DNA of 40,010 nucleotides from Spirochaetota bacterium (lineage in GTDB: Bacteria; Spirochaetota; Spirochaetia; Treponematales; Treponemataceae). A program made the translations under genes and the position numbers. Every line of letters begins with the position of its first letter. Positions within the stretch are counted from its first letter, which is position 1. Positions 18,294-26,966 of the stretch are shown piece after piece. The stretch spans positions 1 through 40,010 of the forward strand of contig JAEEQG010000095.1 in NCBI GenBank assembly GCA_016285185.1. The letters run 5' to 3'. The notes under the pieces are model-generated. The model searched no databases. It saw nothing but the letters and a program-made list of their open reading frames with translations, and was not told the origin of the DNA.

Positions 18294-21125
18294 CTAGAAA
18301 GAGAATTTTTCAGTGTCGCATCTGTATAGAACACGTCTGATTTTTGAATCAAGTGCAGCAGAAAGATGCTTGTCGGGAACGCTTTGTGCCAATCCCTGCA
18401 AGTAAAGGAATGTGTTGCTTATGTCCTTTGTTGTCGGCTTCTTTTCTTCCTGACTTACGTCTTTTTCCTGTGAGCGCTTTACAAAGGTTGTCGGTGCATC
18501 GGTATGAGTCTCATTCGGTGTAGGTTCGTATTTTTCAACGATTTTTTCTACCGTATTGGTCTCATTAAGCAGACCTGGCTTTCCTTCCAGTCTGTTGATT
18601 ACCGATTCAAGCTTTAAGCGTTCATCACTTGTAAGGAACAGCGTTTTTTTAGGTTGTGGAAGGTAATTGCACAAGTCGCGGACATAGTTAAACATTTCCG
18701 CAACACTTGCTGTTTCGGGATTTTTTGGTTTTTCTTCTTTGTCGCGCAGTTTGTTCAATGCTTTTCGTATTGCATCCTGCATTTCTTTTTTAAGCTTTCT
18801 GGCCCTTGCACGCTTTGCGTCCAGTTCATCTTCAAGTGCCTGAGCTTTTTCGTTCAAAAGCTCTTTCTCGCGTTCCATCGCCTTGTCCATAGCGTCATTG
18901 GAAGGATTTGGATATTGGGGCTGATGAACCGGAGGTTCATTATAGTACGGTGGTTGCTGTACCGGCGGCTGAGGAGTCTGCTGCTGCGGTGGCGCATACT
19001 GTGGTTGAGGAACAACAGGAGGCGTATATGGTGGATACTGGACCGGTTGTGGCGGATAATACTGAGGTTGTGGGGGATACTGTACCGGTGGCTGTTGCTG
19101 ATATGGCTGTTGAGGGGCAGCCGGCGGAATGTAAGGGGGCGTTTGTGCAGGCGGCTGTTGCGGCAATGGAGCAGAATCCGGTACAAGTTCCATTTTTACG
19201 GGTTTTGGTTCTTCTGGCGGAGCTTCGCCCTGCAAATCCAAAAATTCTTCTTTTTCAACTAAATCTGAAAGTTTTTTTACCGGAGGAGCTAAAGGATCGA
19301 ATTCTTCCTTAGTGTCATTGGGATCTGCATCTATCGGAATATCATCTCCTGAGCCAAGAATGAGTGATTCAAAGCCGTCTTCATTGGAATCGATTTCTTC
19401 ATCGTCAATGTCAAAAGTAACAGGTGCGGGATCTTCGTCCAGAGTTGAGTCACGCAGAGAATCCATATCGTCATCGTGTATCGAGAATGAATCATCTGCA
19501 CGGCTTGCCTCTGCAAGTGATTCCATATCGTTGTTGATAATATCTGTATCTTCTTCGGATATTTCGGCAAGAGGATTTTGTTCTGACAGCAAACGAAGAT
19601 TTTCGGCAAATTTGTTGTCGTTTGAGAATGGTTTTAAGGAATTCTCATAGCTTTCAATACTGCTTTCCAAATCGCTCAAATCAGTTGTTGATCCGCTGTG
19701 CATTGATAGGATTGATTCCAGCAGTTCAGAGACTTTTTCGTTGTCGGGGTACATTTTGTGCAGCTTGGAAACAGCTGCAAGCAGGGAAGTATTGTTGCAG
19801 TCCATTGATGCAACTTTTTTGAAAACTTTTATCGCATTGTCAATCTCGTCCATTTCAGAATATAAAATTCCGAGATAAATCCATGCATCACAGTCGTTAT
19901 TTCGTTCTGAAAGATAAAAACGCATCTGCACTTCGGCGGCTTCATAATTGCCTGCTTCGTAAAGAATTCTGGCGGCTTCAAAACGGTAAGTTATGTTTTC
20001 GGGCTTGAGTTTTATGCCCTTTTCAAAGCAGTGCATAGCTTTGATTTCTTCGCCTTTTATGAGGAAATATATTCCCAAAAGACATAACGCATCTGGCTGG
20101 TTTGGATCTGTATCAAGTATTTTTTGTATCCGCTTGCTTGCTTCAGAATACTTTTTGATGTCCATAAGCAGCTTTGCACACTGCAACTTAATGGTTATGT
20201 TGGAATCCATCTGCTTTTCGAGGTTTAAAAGTAGATCAAGCGCTTCGTCGGCTCTGTTCTGTTTTTGGAGCAAAGAAACTTTTTCTGTCAAAGCGGCCAG
20301 ATTGCTGCTGTCCAGTTCAAGAGCTTTGTTGAATTCGGCTTCGGCACCCTCAAAGTTGTTTTCCTGCATCAGCAGTTTACCCAAAGCAATGTGAGTTTTG
20401 GGGTTGTCCGAGGAAATATCTGTCGCTTTACGTAAAAGGTTTTCGGCTTCGTCGTTTTTTCCACAGCGGTGAAGCATGTCGGCGTATCCATGCATTGCTT
20501 CAATCCAGCCCGGTTTTTTGCGCAAGGCGTTTTCATAGGCGGCCTGTGCTTCTTCTTTTCTGCCCAGAGCATCAAGACTTAAGGCAGAATTGTAGTGCAG
20601 AATCGGGTGGTTGGGATCGGCAAGCTGTGCCTGATGAAACATTTCAAGTGCTTTTTCGTGGTTGCCCTGTTTTGCGTATATACAACCAAGGTGATTGAAT
20701 GCGAGAACGTCTTTTGGGTTATCAGTTATTACCTTTGTAAAACAGTCGATGGCTTCTTTGTCAGAACCCATTACTTTGTATGTTTGTCCCAGATTGTAAT
20801 AAAGAAGGTTTTCATTTTTTTTGAGTGCAAATGCTTTTGTAAGAATATCTATTGAATCCTGATTCCGGTTCAATCTGCGGTAAATACCGCCAAGATTGTT
20901 CATTGCGTCAAAATCATCGCCCTGCAGTGAAAGGATTTTTTGGTATGTTTCCAGTGCCTTGGTATCATCGCCGGAGGTTACATACATTTTACCCAGTTTA
21001 GACAAAACCTGCACGTTGTTCGGATCTTTTGCGAGCAGTCCGTTCAACAGCTTTTTCGCAAGAACGTAGTCATGTGAAAGATATGCGTCTGTTGCACGAG
21101 CCAGAGTAGAATCTATGTTCCTCAT
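18294..21125 (-). CDS. Large TPR protein with acidic, Pro/Gln-rich and coiled-coil regions
   Basis: 943 residues, no signal peptide or membrane span. Residues ~1-480 are consecutive tetratricopeptide repeats of ~34 residues (e.g. NNLGGIYRRLNRNQDSIDIL; NHLGCIYAKQGNHEKALEMF), a protein-binding superhelix. Residues ~485-640 are acidic and low in complexity. Residues ~650-742 are a Pro/Gln/Tyr-rich linker of PPQ- and YPP-type repeats. A charged coiled coil follows (~745-795: KELLNEKAQALEDELDAK), then a folded C-terminal helical part. Its start codon overlaps the stop of the upstream LamG/FN3 gene (ATGA). Likely a cytoplasmic scaffold; function unknown. Large open frames on the other strand here only reflect composition. 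Confidence 0.9.
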   Translation of the reverse strand: MRNIDSTLARATDAYLSHDYVLAKKLLNGLLAKDPNNVQVLSKLGKMYVTSGDDTKALETYQKILSLQGDDFDAMNNLGGIYRRLNRNQDSIDILTKAFALKKNENLLYYNLGQTYKVMGSDKEAIDCFTKVITDNPKDVLAFNHLGCIYAKQGNHEKALEMFHQAQLADPNHPILHYNSALSLDALGRKEEAQAAYENALRKKPGWIEAMHGYADMLHRCGKNDEAENLLRKATDISSDNPKTHIALGKLLMQENNFEGAEAEFNKALELDSSNLAALTEKVSLLQKQNRADEALDLLLNLEKQMDSNITIKLQCAKLLMDIKKYSEASKRIQKILDTDPNQPDALCLLGIYFLIKGEEIKAMHCFEKGIKLKPENITYRFEAARILYEAGNYEAAEVQMRFYLSERNNDCDAWIYLGILYSEMDEIDNAIKVFKKVASMDCNNTSLLAAVSKLHKMYPDNEKVSELLESILSMHSGSTTDLSDLESSIESYENSLKPFSNDNKFAENLRLLSEQNPLAEISEEDTDIINNDMESLAEASRADDSFSIHDDDMDSLRDSTLDEDPAPVTFDIDDEEIDSNEDGFESLILGSGDDIPIDADPNDTKEEFDPLAPPVKKLSDLVEKEEFLDLQGEAPPEEPKPVKMELVPDSAPLPQQPPAQTPPYIPPAAPQQPYQQQPPVQYPPQPQYYPPQPVQYPPYTPPVVPQPQYAPPQQQTPQPPVQQPPYYNEPPVHQPQYPNPSNDAMDKAMEREKELLNEKAQALEDELDAKRARARKLKKEMQDAIRKALNKLRDKEEKPKNPETASVAEMFNYVRDLCNYLPQPKKTLFLTSDERLKLESVINRLEGKPGLLNETNTVEKIVEKYEPTPNETHTDAPTTFVKRSQEKDVSQEEKKPTTKDISNTFLYLQGLAQSVPDKHLSAALDSKIRRVLYRCDTEKFSF

Positions 21126-22606
21126 TTTGCCTTCCTAAGCGGTCTTGCATATACTTCTTTCGATAACTCTCCTGTTATGCGTTCATCCAAAGAAGAATAT
21201 GCCGAAATCGCAAAATAATAAATTTTACCGTTTTGCAGGCCTGTAATACGATAAGACAGAACATCGCCAACCTGTATGGGAGAAACACCCTCTGCCGCAA
21301 TCCGTCCAAGATACTCACCTGGATGTTCCCCGTAATAAATGGTATAACCGCCAACTGTATAATCGACAGACGGTGACCAGGTTAAATCTACGTAAGAATT
21401 GCCGCTGGTTGCTTCAACAACCGCAGGTGGAAGAGGCGGTTCTGTTGCTTCATATGACAAAACAAGCTCTGAAACGGACGGGGTTTTTATCCCGTTACCA
21501 TCAGGATATAATTCTACGGCAATTTGTAAATATTTACCAGTGACACCTTTTATTTCTTCCTGTAAAGAAACCGGCTCCCATTCGGGATAACTATCTGTCC
21601 ATTCATAAAAATTATCGCCGCCACGGACAAAAAAAGCCATTCCTGTTTCAGGCGGAATCGTTGTTGTTGCGTCCAGCTGTTTCAGTGAGGAATTAAAACC
21701 GTCTGTTTCTATAGGTTGGGTTTCAAAGCGACCGCCTTTAGAATTATACATGGTGATTGAAGTATCTGTTTGTGATTCTCTTGTGATAATGAAATCATCT
21801 ATCAAACCGCTGTAGTGTGAACACAACTGAATATCAGCCGGGACGCCGAGATAAGCGTTAAGAATCTGGGAATCTTCTCTGCTTGAAATGGTAACGTACT
21901 GTAAAGCTTCTGTTTTGCCGTTTATTTTATATTCCAATAGTCCTGTCTCATCATCATATGACAGGAAATGGTGAGTCCATTGCTGTGGAATAATGCTGCT
22001 CACAGAAGTCAGTGTTATTTCGTCCTTAACAATTTGTCCGCTGCTGAAGATATTATGAAAATTCCACTCAATGTGATTGTTGAAAAAACAAGCTCTAATA
22101 ACCTGATACATTGACTGCTTGTTTATGTTACGTGAAGAGCGCCAGTTAAAAATCAGTTCTCCGTTTTCTGCAATCGCAGGGTAAAGCCAGAATTCAATGG
22201 TAAAGGAACCTGTAAGACCTTCTGAGCCAAAAAGGCTTCCTTCTTTACCTTTAAGTACCAGCCCCTGATTACTGAGCTGGGTCATACCGGTTCCGTTGCC
22301 CATCTGGGCTTTTGCAGAAAGCTCTATGTTTGAGGTGACTATTTCGTAATTGTTGGCTTCATCGTAAATTGCTCCATCATCGAACGAAATGAGCAAATCA
22401 GTTGATGAATTTGTTTTTGCGTAATTTGTGGAAAGTTGAATAGCATCATATCCGAAACGGCCTTTGTCAAAAACAACAGAATCCATATAGGACAAAGGCT
22501 CCCAGCCGTTTTTTCCGCCGAGAATTATTTTTTGCGAAGATGCATAAACTGACATTGAAAGAAATAAAATACCCAGAATTGAAAAAAATATTTGTTTTTT
22601 TAGCAT
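21122..22606 (-). CDS. Secreted protein with LamG-like and fibronectin type III domains
   Basis: 494 residues. The signal peptide MLKKQIFFSILGILFLSMSV is followed by YASSQ, with cleavage probably after YA; no lipobox Cys. Residues ~100-290 resemble a concanavalin-A/LamG jelly roll (GSFTIEFWLYPA, LGVPADIQLCSHYSGLIDDF). Residues ~390-490 are one FN3 domain (PPAVVEATSGNSYVDLTWSP through YYFAISAYSS). Such domains bind carbohydrate or protein, and a periplasmic or surface position is expected. GGTGA lies before the ATG. Translation is coupled to the TPR gene by a 4-base overlap. The start is only 20 bases from that of the divergent uvrC. Exact function unknown. Confidence 0.85.
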   Translation of the reverse strand: MLKKQIFFSILGILFLSMSVYASSQKIILGGKNGWEPLSYMDSVVFDKGRFGYDAIQLSTNYAKTNSSTDLLISFDDGAIYDEANNYEIVTSNIELSAKAQMGNGTGMTQLSNQGLVLKGKEGSLFGSEGLTGSFTIEFWLYPAIAENGELIFNWRSSRNINKQSMYQVIRACFFNNHIEWNFHNIFSSGQIVKDEITLTSVSSIIPQQWTHHFLSYDDETGLLEYKINGKTEALQYVTISSREDSQILNAYLGVPADIQLCSHYSGLIDDFIITRESQTDTSITMYNSKGGRFETQPIETDGFNSSLKQLDATTTIPPETGMAFFVRGGDNFYEWTDSYPEWEPVSLQEEIKGVTGKYLQIAVELYPDGNGIKTPSVSELVLSYEATEPPLPPAVVEATSGNSYVDLTWSPSVDYTVGGYTIYYGEHPGEYLGRIAAEGVSPIQVGDVLSYRITGLQNGKIYYFAISAYSSLDERITGELSKEVYARPLRKAK

Positions 22607-22620
22607 ATTTTCACCATAAT
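22592..22620 (+). promoter_or_regulatory. uvrC promoter placed directly before the ATG
   Basis: -35 TTGTTT (22592-22597), 17-base spacer, -10 CATAAT (22615-22620), ending six bases before the uvrC ATG. The promoter overlaps the first codons of the divergent LamG/FN3 gene. No Shine-Dalgarno sequence precedes the ATG, so the message may be leaderless. Confidence 0.5.
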
Positions 22621-22626
22621 GTATTT

Positions 22627-24525
22627 ATGATAGATGCAGAACAAATCCGCAAACAGTTACATGATACCGCATTAAAAGCCCCGAAAAGCAGCGGAGTTTA
22701 TCTATGGCGCGATGAAAGCGGAACTGTAATCTACGTCGGAAAGGCAAAAAACCTCAAAAACAGGCTTTCGTCTTATTTTTCCGGGCAAAAGGACATTAAA
22801 ACCCGCACTCTTGTCGCCAAAGCCAAGTCTATTGAATATATTACAACAGGAAATGAGTACGAAGCTCTGATTCTCGAAAATACGCTCATAAAAAAGCATA
22901 ATCCGCGTTTTAACATCGACCTTAAAGACGATAAAAGTTATCCGGTTCTACGCATAACTAACGAGGATTTTCCCCGTATTTTCAAAACCCGTAGAATTAT
23001 CGAAGACGGTTCAAGATATTTTGGGCCTTTCCCCAATGTTGCCGCCTTGGATGATTTTATCGAAAATCTTTACCGGCTGTATCCTGTCAGGCGATGCAAA
23101 AGATTCCGTAAGCGCACTAATCCTTGTATGTATTATCATATAAAACAGTGCGCAGCCCCCTGTTGTAACAAAATTTCAAAAGAAGACTATATTCCATATA
23201 TCGATGAAATTATACGATTACTTGAGGGTGAAGGCGAATCAGCTGTTAAAAAATTGGAAGAAGAAATGAAAGCTGCCGCAAGGAATCTTCAGTTTGAAAA
23301 AGCGGCTAGAATGCGTGATGGAATCCGTGGAATAATAACGCTTCATGAACAGAATAATGTTGAAGATTTTGACCCCGAGGGGCGTGATTACATTGCCAGT
23401 GCTTCAGAGGGAACGCTTATTTCGTTTGCGGTAATGCGTATGCGTTCTGGCAAACTTGTTGCACGGGATATTTACAGAACAAGAAGCATCAATGATGAAG
23501 AAGATGCGATGGAAGAGTTTCTGCTCGCATATTATACGGAAGCTTCCAAAATCCCGCCTCGAATTTTTATTCCAGTACGTAAAGGTATTGTTCTTGCCAG
23601 GCAGTATTTTTCGCAGCAATTCGGCGTAAATCCTTCGATTGCGGCAATTCGTGAAACAATGCCTAATGCAAAACGTCACATGGCTGTACTAGAAATGGCG
23701 AGGCAAAATGCAAAAGAAGATATCATACGACGTGTTCGTGAACGCGGCGATATTCCTGCCATGAAAGAACTGATGAATGTTTTGGATTTGCCAGGTCTAC
23801 CGTCACGAATAGAAGGTTTTGATATTGCGCATATCGGTGGTAAGCTCCCGGTTGCAAGTTTGGTAAGTTTCTACAACGGTAATCCTGACAAAAAGAACTA
23901 CAGGTATTTCAGGCTTAAAACAACTGATGGCATAATCGATGATTTTGCTTCGATGAGAGAGGCTTCCAGACGTCGGTATACCAGACTTCTGCGCGAAAAA
24001 TCAGATCTGCCCGACCTGATAGTTATCGACGGTGGTATCGGACAAGTTAATGCGGTCAACGGTATTTTGTCGGAACTCGGTTTGTCGATACCGATAATTG
24101 GGCTTGCAAAGCGTGATGAAGAAATATACCGACCGAACAATTCCGAGCCACTTTGTCTGCCAAAAAGAAGTGACGCTTTGCGGCTTTTACAGCGTGTGCG
24201 TGATGAAACCCACCGTTTTGCTACAAGCCGGAACCAACGTTTGCGTACAAAGCAGAATACTTCGGTTATTTTTGAAAAAATACCTAACGTGGGCAAGGTT
24301 CGCGCAAAAAAACTGCTTGATGAATTCGGTTCTCTTGACAAGCTTATTGCGGCTGAGCCGGAAGCCGTTTATTCCGCGGCAGGTTGTTCTCTTGAGCAGG
24401 CAAAACAAATTTTGGATAATGCTAAAAAACTGAAAACAGAAAGTCCTCATACTGCGCAGCCTGCAAGGGAAAATCGTGACAAGCACATAGAGAACCTTGC
24501 TTTGAAGGCTTTGGGTGACGGCTAG
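22627..24525 (+). CDS. uvrC: Excinuclease ABC subunit C
   Basis: 632 residues (E. coli 610). It makes both incisions in nucleotide-excision repair, with UvrA and UvrB. The N-terminal GIY-YIG nuclease contains GVYLWRDESGTVIYVGKAKN (23-42). A UVR motif that binds UvrB lies in AARNLQFEKAARMRDGI. The C-terminal RNase H-like nuclease shows GFDIAHIGG, LPDLIVIDGGIGQ and HRFA. A tandem helix-hairpin-helix ends the protein (EKIPNVGKVRAKKLLDEFGS). I chose the ATG at 22627 (MIDAEQIRKQ); an in-frame Met at 22540 lies inside the divergent gene and would add an unrelated leader. No ribosome-binding site is visible. Confidence 0.96.
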   Translation: MIDAEQIRKQLHDTALKAPKSSGVYLWRDESGTVIYVGKAKNLKNRLSSYFSGQKDIKTRTLVAKAKSIEYITTGNEYEALILENTLIKKHNPRFNIDLKDDKSYPVLRITNEDFPRIFKTRRIIEDGSRYFGPFPNVAALDDFIENLYRLYPVRRCKRFRKRTNPCMYYHIKQCAAPCCNKISKEDYIPYIDEIIRLLEGEGESAVKKLEEEMKAAARNLQFEKAARMRDGIRGIITLHEQNNVEDFDPEGRDYIASASEGTLISFAVMRMRSGKLVARDIYRTRSINDEEDAMEEFLLAYYTEASKIPPRIFIPVRKGIVLARQYFSQQFGVNPSIAAIRETMPNAKRHMAVLEMARQNAKEDIIRRVRERGDIPAMKELMNVLDLPGLPSRIEGFDIAHIGGKLPVASLVSFYNGNPDKKNYRYFRLKTTDGIIDDFASMREASRRRYTRLLREKSDLPDLIVIDGGIGQVNAVNGILSELGLSIPIIGLAKRDEEIYRPNNSEPLCLPKRSDALRLLQRVRDETHRFATSRNQRLRTKQNTSVIFEKIPNVGKVRAKKLLDEFGSLDKLIAAEPEAVYSAAGCSLEQAKQILDNAKKLKTESPHTAQPARENRDKHIENLALKALGDG

Positions 24526-24541
24526 GACAGGAATCAGATAA

Positions 24542-25225
24542 ATGAAGATATATGCAGCTGATTGTTCAGTTTTAAAAGACGAAAAGCTTTTTGCGGAATG
24601 TTTTGAATTAATGTCTGAAAAACGCAAACAAACCATAAATCAATATAAGGCGGAAAAAGACCGGATGCGTTCGCTTGGTGCCGGAATGCTTCTGAATCTG
24701 GCTTTAGCGGAAACTTACCCGGAAGTGCCGCTGCCTCCTGAGCTTGATTTTCAGAAAGACGGGAAGCCGCTTCTTACCGGTTTTGACTACATTCATTTTA
24801 ATTTATCTCATTCCGGAACTTACGCCGTGTGTGCGTTGGATGATTCTGCTATTGGAATTGACATTGAACGTATAAAACCTGCCAAAGCTGGTATTGCTGC
24901 ACGCTTTTTCAGCGCTGAAGAAAACGAATTCTTGAAAACTCTTCCAAACGGAGAGCAAAAAGCTTTTTTTGTTGTTTGGACACGGAAAGAAGCGTTTTTA
25001 AAAGCATTAGGTAAAGGCCTGCGCATGGATTTAAGGTCTTTTTCCGTTTGCAAAAAAGATAGCGGAGTTCAGGAGATTTTTGAAATTTTACAGGAAGGAA
25101 GGAGCAGTGGTTGGTTCTGTACTTCCATGGAGTTTGGAGAAAACTACATTATTTCCACCTGTTCTCAGAATGCGGATTTACCGTCCGGTGTCAAAACGCT
25201 CAATTTGGCTTTTAACGGCAGATGA
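24542..25225 (+). CDS. 4'-phosphopantetheinyl transferase (Sfp/AcpT type)
   Basis: 227 residues, the Sfp/Gsp length, longer than the ~120-residue AcpS. It moves phosphopantetheine from CoA onto a carrier-protein Ser. The motifs are FNLSHSG (87-93), the Mg-binding GIDIER (105-110) and WTRKEAFLKALGKGL (146-160). No polyketide or nonribosomal peptide genes are present, so acyl carrier protein of the fatty-acid system is the most likely target. It follows uvrC by 16 bases and shares its transcript. The last 61 bases overlap the 3' end of the opposite-strand lipoprotein gene. Family is firm, partner inferred. Confidence 0.92.
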   Translation: MKIYAADCSVLKDEKLFAECFELMSEKRKQTINQYKAEKDRMRSLGAGMLLNLALAETYPEVPLPPELDFQKDGKPLLTGFDYIHFNLSHSGTYAVCALDDSAIGIDIERIKPAKAGIAARFFSAEENEFLKTLPNGEQKAFFVVWTRKEAFLKALGKGLRMDLRSFSVCKKDSGVQEIFEILQEGRSSGWFCTSMEFGENYIISTCSQNADLPSGVKTLNLAFNGR

Positions 25226-26157
25226 TCTGACCAGCCATAATCGGAATATACCTTGTATGGTATTGGAATCCCGTTTTCGTCTGTATGTGTACCGTCGGAA
25301 ACAGTTGAAAAATCTTGTAATATTGAAGAATCCAACGGTTTGCACAGAAAAATGTTATCGATTTTTTCCCATTTGTCCTGATAATAATATGAGCCTGTGT
25401 CTTCAAAGTTTTCGGACAAAAACCAAGGCGTAAAAACCTGTGTCTTCTCTTTAAATCCCTGTAAAAGAATTGTTCCATTTTCATACCATTCAAATTCCGA
25501 AACATCCTGATTAAAATCGCCTACAGCAGCAATCAGCGGTATTTCCGCAGGAACGGTGGAAATTGACGATGCCAGAAGGTTTTCCTGCATACGTCGGAAA
25601 CCTGCGGTTTGAATGTGAGTTTTGGAATTTTTCGATTTCCAATGTACGACAAACAAACATAAATCCGATTTTTTTGAGTTTTCCAACGAAATGAAAATCT
25701 GTAATTGCGGCCGCAGTTCAACTTCATTACGGGAATCAGCTGAAAAAAATTGAACCTGTGCGGTTTTTAACGAGGTTATAGGATAACGTGAAAGTACTCC
25801 GCATCCGAAAACTCCGTCGCTTTCTTTCGCAAAAGCACAGTATTTGTAAGGTTTATCCATTGAAAGGTAATTAAGAATGTCTTTAAGGACTTCCTCATTT
25901 TCGATTTCCTGTAATGCAAGAATATCGACATCTAATTCCTTTATTACAGCAGAAAGCTTTTTTAAACGATGGATATACTTTTCTTCATTCCATTTGCTCT
26001 TTGGTCCGGAAAAATCGCTGTATTCCGTTCCATCCGTGACGGAATCAAAAAAACACTGAACATTGTATGTTGCAAGTGTAAAAGATTCCGGTTTTTTATC
26101 ATTCCGGCATGAAGCCAGAAGTAAAACTGTTGAAATAATAAAACAAATCTTTTTCAT
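25165..26157 (-). CDS. Lipoprotein of the endonuclease/exonuclease/phosphatase family
   Basis: 330 residues. The signal sequence MKKICFIISTVLLLASC ends in a lipobox (LASC, lipidated C17), so it is membrane-anchored and faces the periplasm or outside. The EEP-fold motifs are in order: TLATYNVQ, ILALQEIEN (metal Glu), VLSRYPI, VVHWKSK, GDFNQD and SDHLPL (catalytic Asp-His). EEP members include extracellular nucleases and phosphodiesterases; nuclease activity for nutrient salvage is plausible but unproven. No Shine-Dalgarno is seen upstream; TATGTA stands 6 bases before the ATG. Its last 61 bases overlap the PPTase gene. Confidence 0.9.
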   Translation of the reverse strand: MKKICFIISTVLLLASCRNDKKPESFTLATYNVQCFFDSVTDGTEYSDFSGPKSKWNEEKYIHRLKKLSAVIKELDVDILALQEIENEEVLKDILNYLSMDKPYKYCAFAKESDGVFGCGVLSRYPITSLKTAQVQFFSADSRNEVELRPQLQIFISLENSKKSDLCLFVVHWKSKNSKTHIQTAGFRRMQENLLASSISTVPAEIPLIAAVGDFNQDVSEFEWYENGTILLQGFKEKTQVFTPWFLSENFEDTGSYYYQDKWEKIDNIFLCKPLDSSILQDFSTVSDGTHTDENGIPIPYKVYSDYGWSDHLPLKAKLSVLTPDGKSAF

Positions 26158-26225
26158 ACTATATACATAGTTTTAAAAAGGTTTTTTTGCACTTAAAAAA
26201 TAATAATTGTTCGAAAAATGCTTTA

Positions 26226-26254
26226 TTGTGAAATTAGTAATTTTATGCTACATT
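26226..26254 (+). promoter_or_regulatory. mtnN-luxS promoter placed directly before the ATG
   Basis: -35 TTGTGA (26226-26231), 17-base spacer, -10 TACATT (26249-26254), ending six bases before the mtnN ATG. No ribosome-binding site precedes this ATG, so a leaderless message is possible. Confidence 0.5.
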
Positions 26255-26260
26255 ATTACT

Positions 26261-26953
26261 ATGATAAAAATAGGCATTATTGGAGCTATGCAGGTTGAAA
26301 CAAAACATTTGCTTTCAATCATGCAGAACACAAAACAGACAAAACGGGCAAATCTCGTTTTTAACGAAGGCGAAATACACAACAAACAGGTTGTTCTGGT
26401 TCAAAGCGGTATCGGTAAAGTAAATGCGGCTATCTGTGCCACCATTCTTATAAACGATTATAAAATTACTCATCTCATAAACAGCGGTGTAGCCGGTGGT
26501 CTGAATGAGAAACTGCATTTGTTTGACATAGTAGTATCAACGGATGTTGTTCATCATGATGTTGATGCTGTGGCGTTCGGTTATGATATTTGCAGGATTC
26601 CTGGGCTTGAAACGACATTTTTCCCTGCTGATAAAAAACTCATTTCCATAGCAAAAAAAGCTTTCGAAAAAGGAAGTTTTTCGCAGCATATTCATGAGGG
26701 TAGAGTTGCAACAGGAGATGTTTTTGTAAATTCTGACGAGCGCAAAAAATATATAAAAGAAATTTGTAATCCATATTGTGTTGAGATGGAAGGTGCTGCT
26801 ATAGCCCAAACCTGCTGGTTGTTTTCTGTTCCTTTCGTTATTATCCGCTGTATTTCGGACATGGCGGAAAATACAGATGAAGTTTATGAAGAAGAGAAAG
26901 CTGCCGCAATAAGCGGTTTTCTTGTTGAGAATATGATAAAGCTTATAGACTGA
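26261..26953 (+). CDS. mtnN: 5'-methylthioadenosine / S-adenosylhomocysteine nucleosidase
   Basis: 230 residues (E. coli 232). It cleaves the glycosidic bond of S-adenosylhomocysteine and methylthioadenosine. Catalytic E13 lies in IGIIGAMQVE, the ribose-binding E177 in CVEMEGAAIAQ and the catalytic Asp D200 in CISDMA. SGVAGGLNEKLHLFDIVVST is the phosphorylase-fold core. The ATG at 26261 matches the family start; an in-frame codon at 26207 would add a hydrophobic stretch with no support. The next gene is luxS, 13 bases on, whose substrate S-ribosylhomocysteine is this enzyme's product. Confidence 0.96.
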   Translation: MIKIGIIGAMQVETKHLLSIMQNTKQTKRANLVFNEGEIHNKQVVLVQSGIGKVNAAICATILINDYKITHLINSGVAGGLNEKLHLFDIVVSTDVVHHDVDAVAFGYDICRIPGLETTFFPADKKLISIAKKAFEKGSFSQHIHEGRVATGDVFVNSDERKKYIKEICNPYCVEMEGAAIAQTCWLFSVPFVIIRCISDMAENTDEVYEEEKAAAISGFLVENMIKLID

Positions 26954-26966
26954 AAAGGAGTTAGAT

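Noticed and set aside
18654-19312. Long plus-strand open frames opposite the TPR gene
   Set aside because: They mirror the Pro/Gln-rich and acidic low-complexity codons of the real gene and give Trp/Arg/Leu- or Ala/Val-rich nonsense proteins without ribosome-binding sites.
22540-22626. 29-residue N-terminal extension of uvrC
   Set aside because: It is the antisense of the divergent gene's signal peptide and precedes the conserved UvrC start; no family support.
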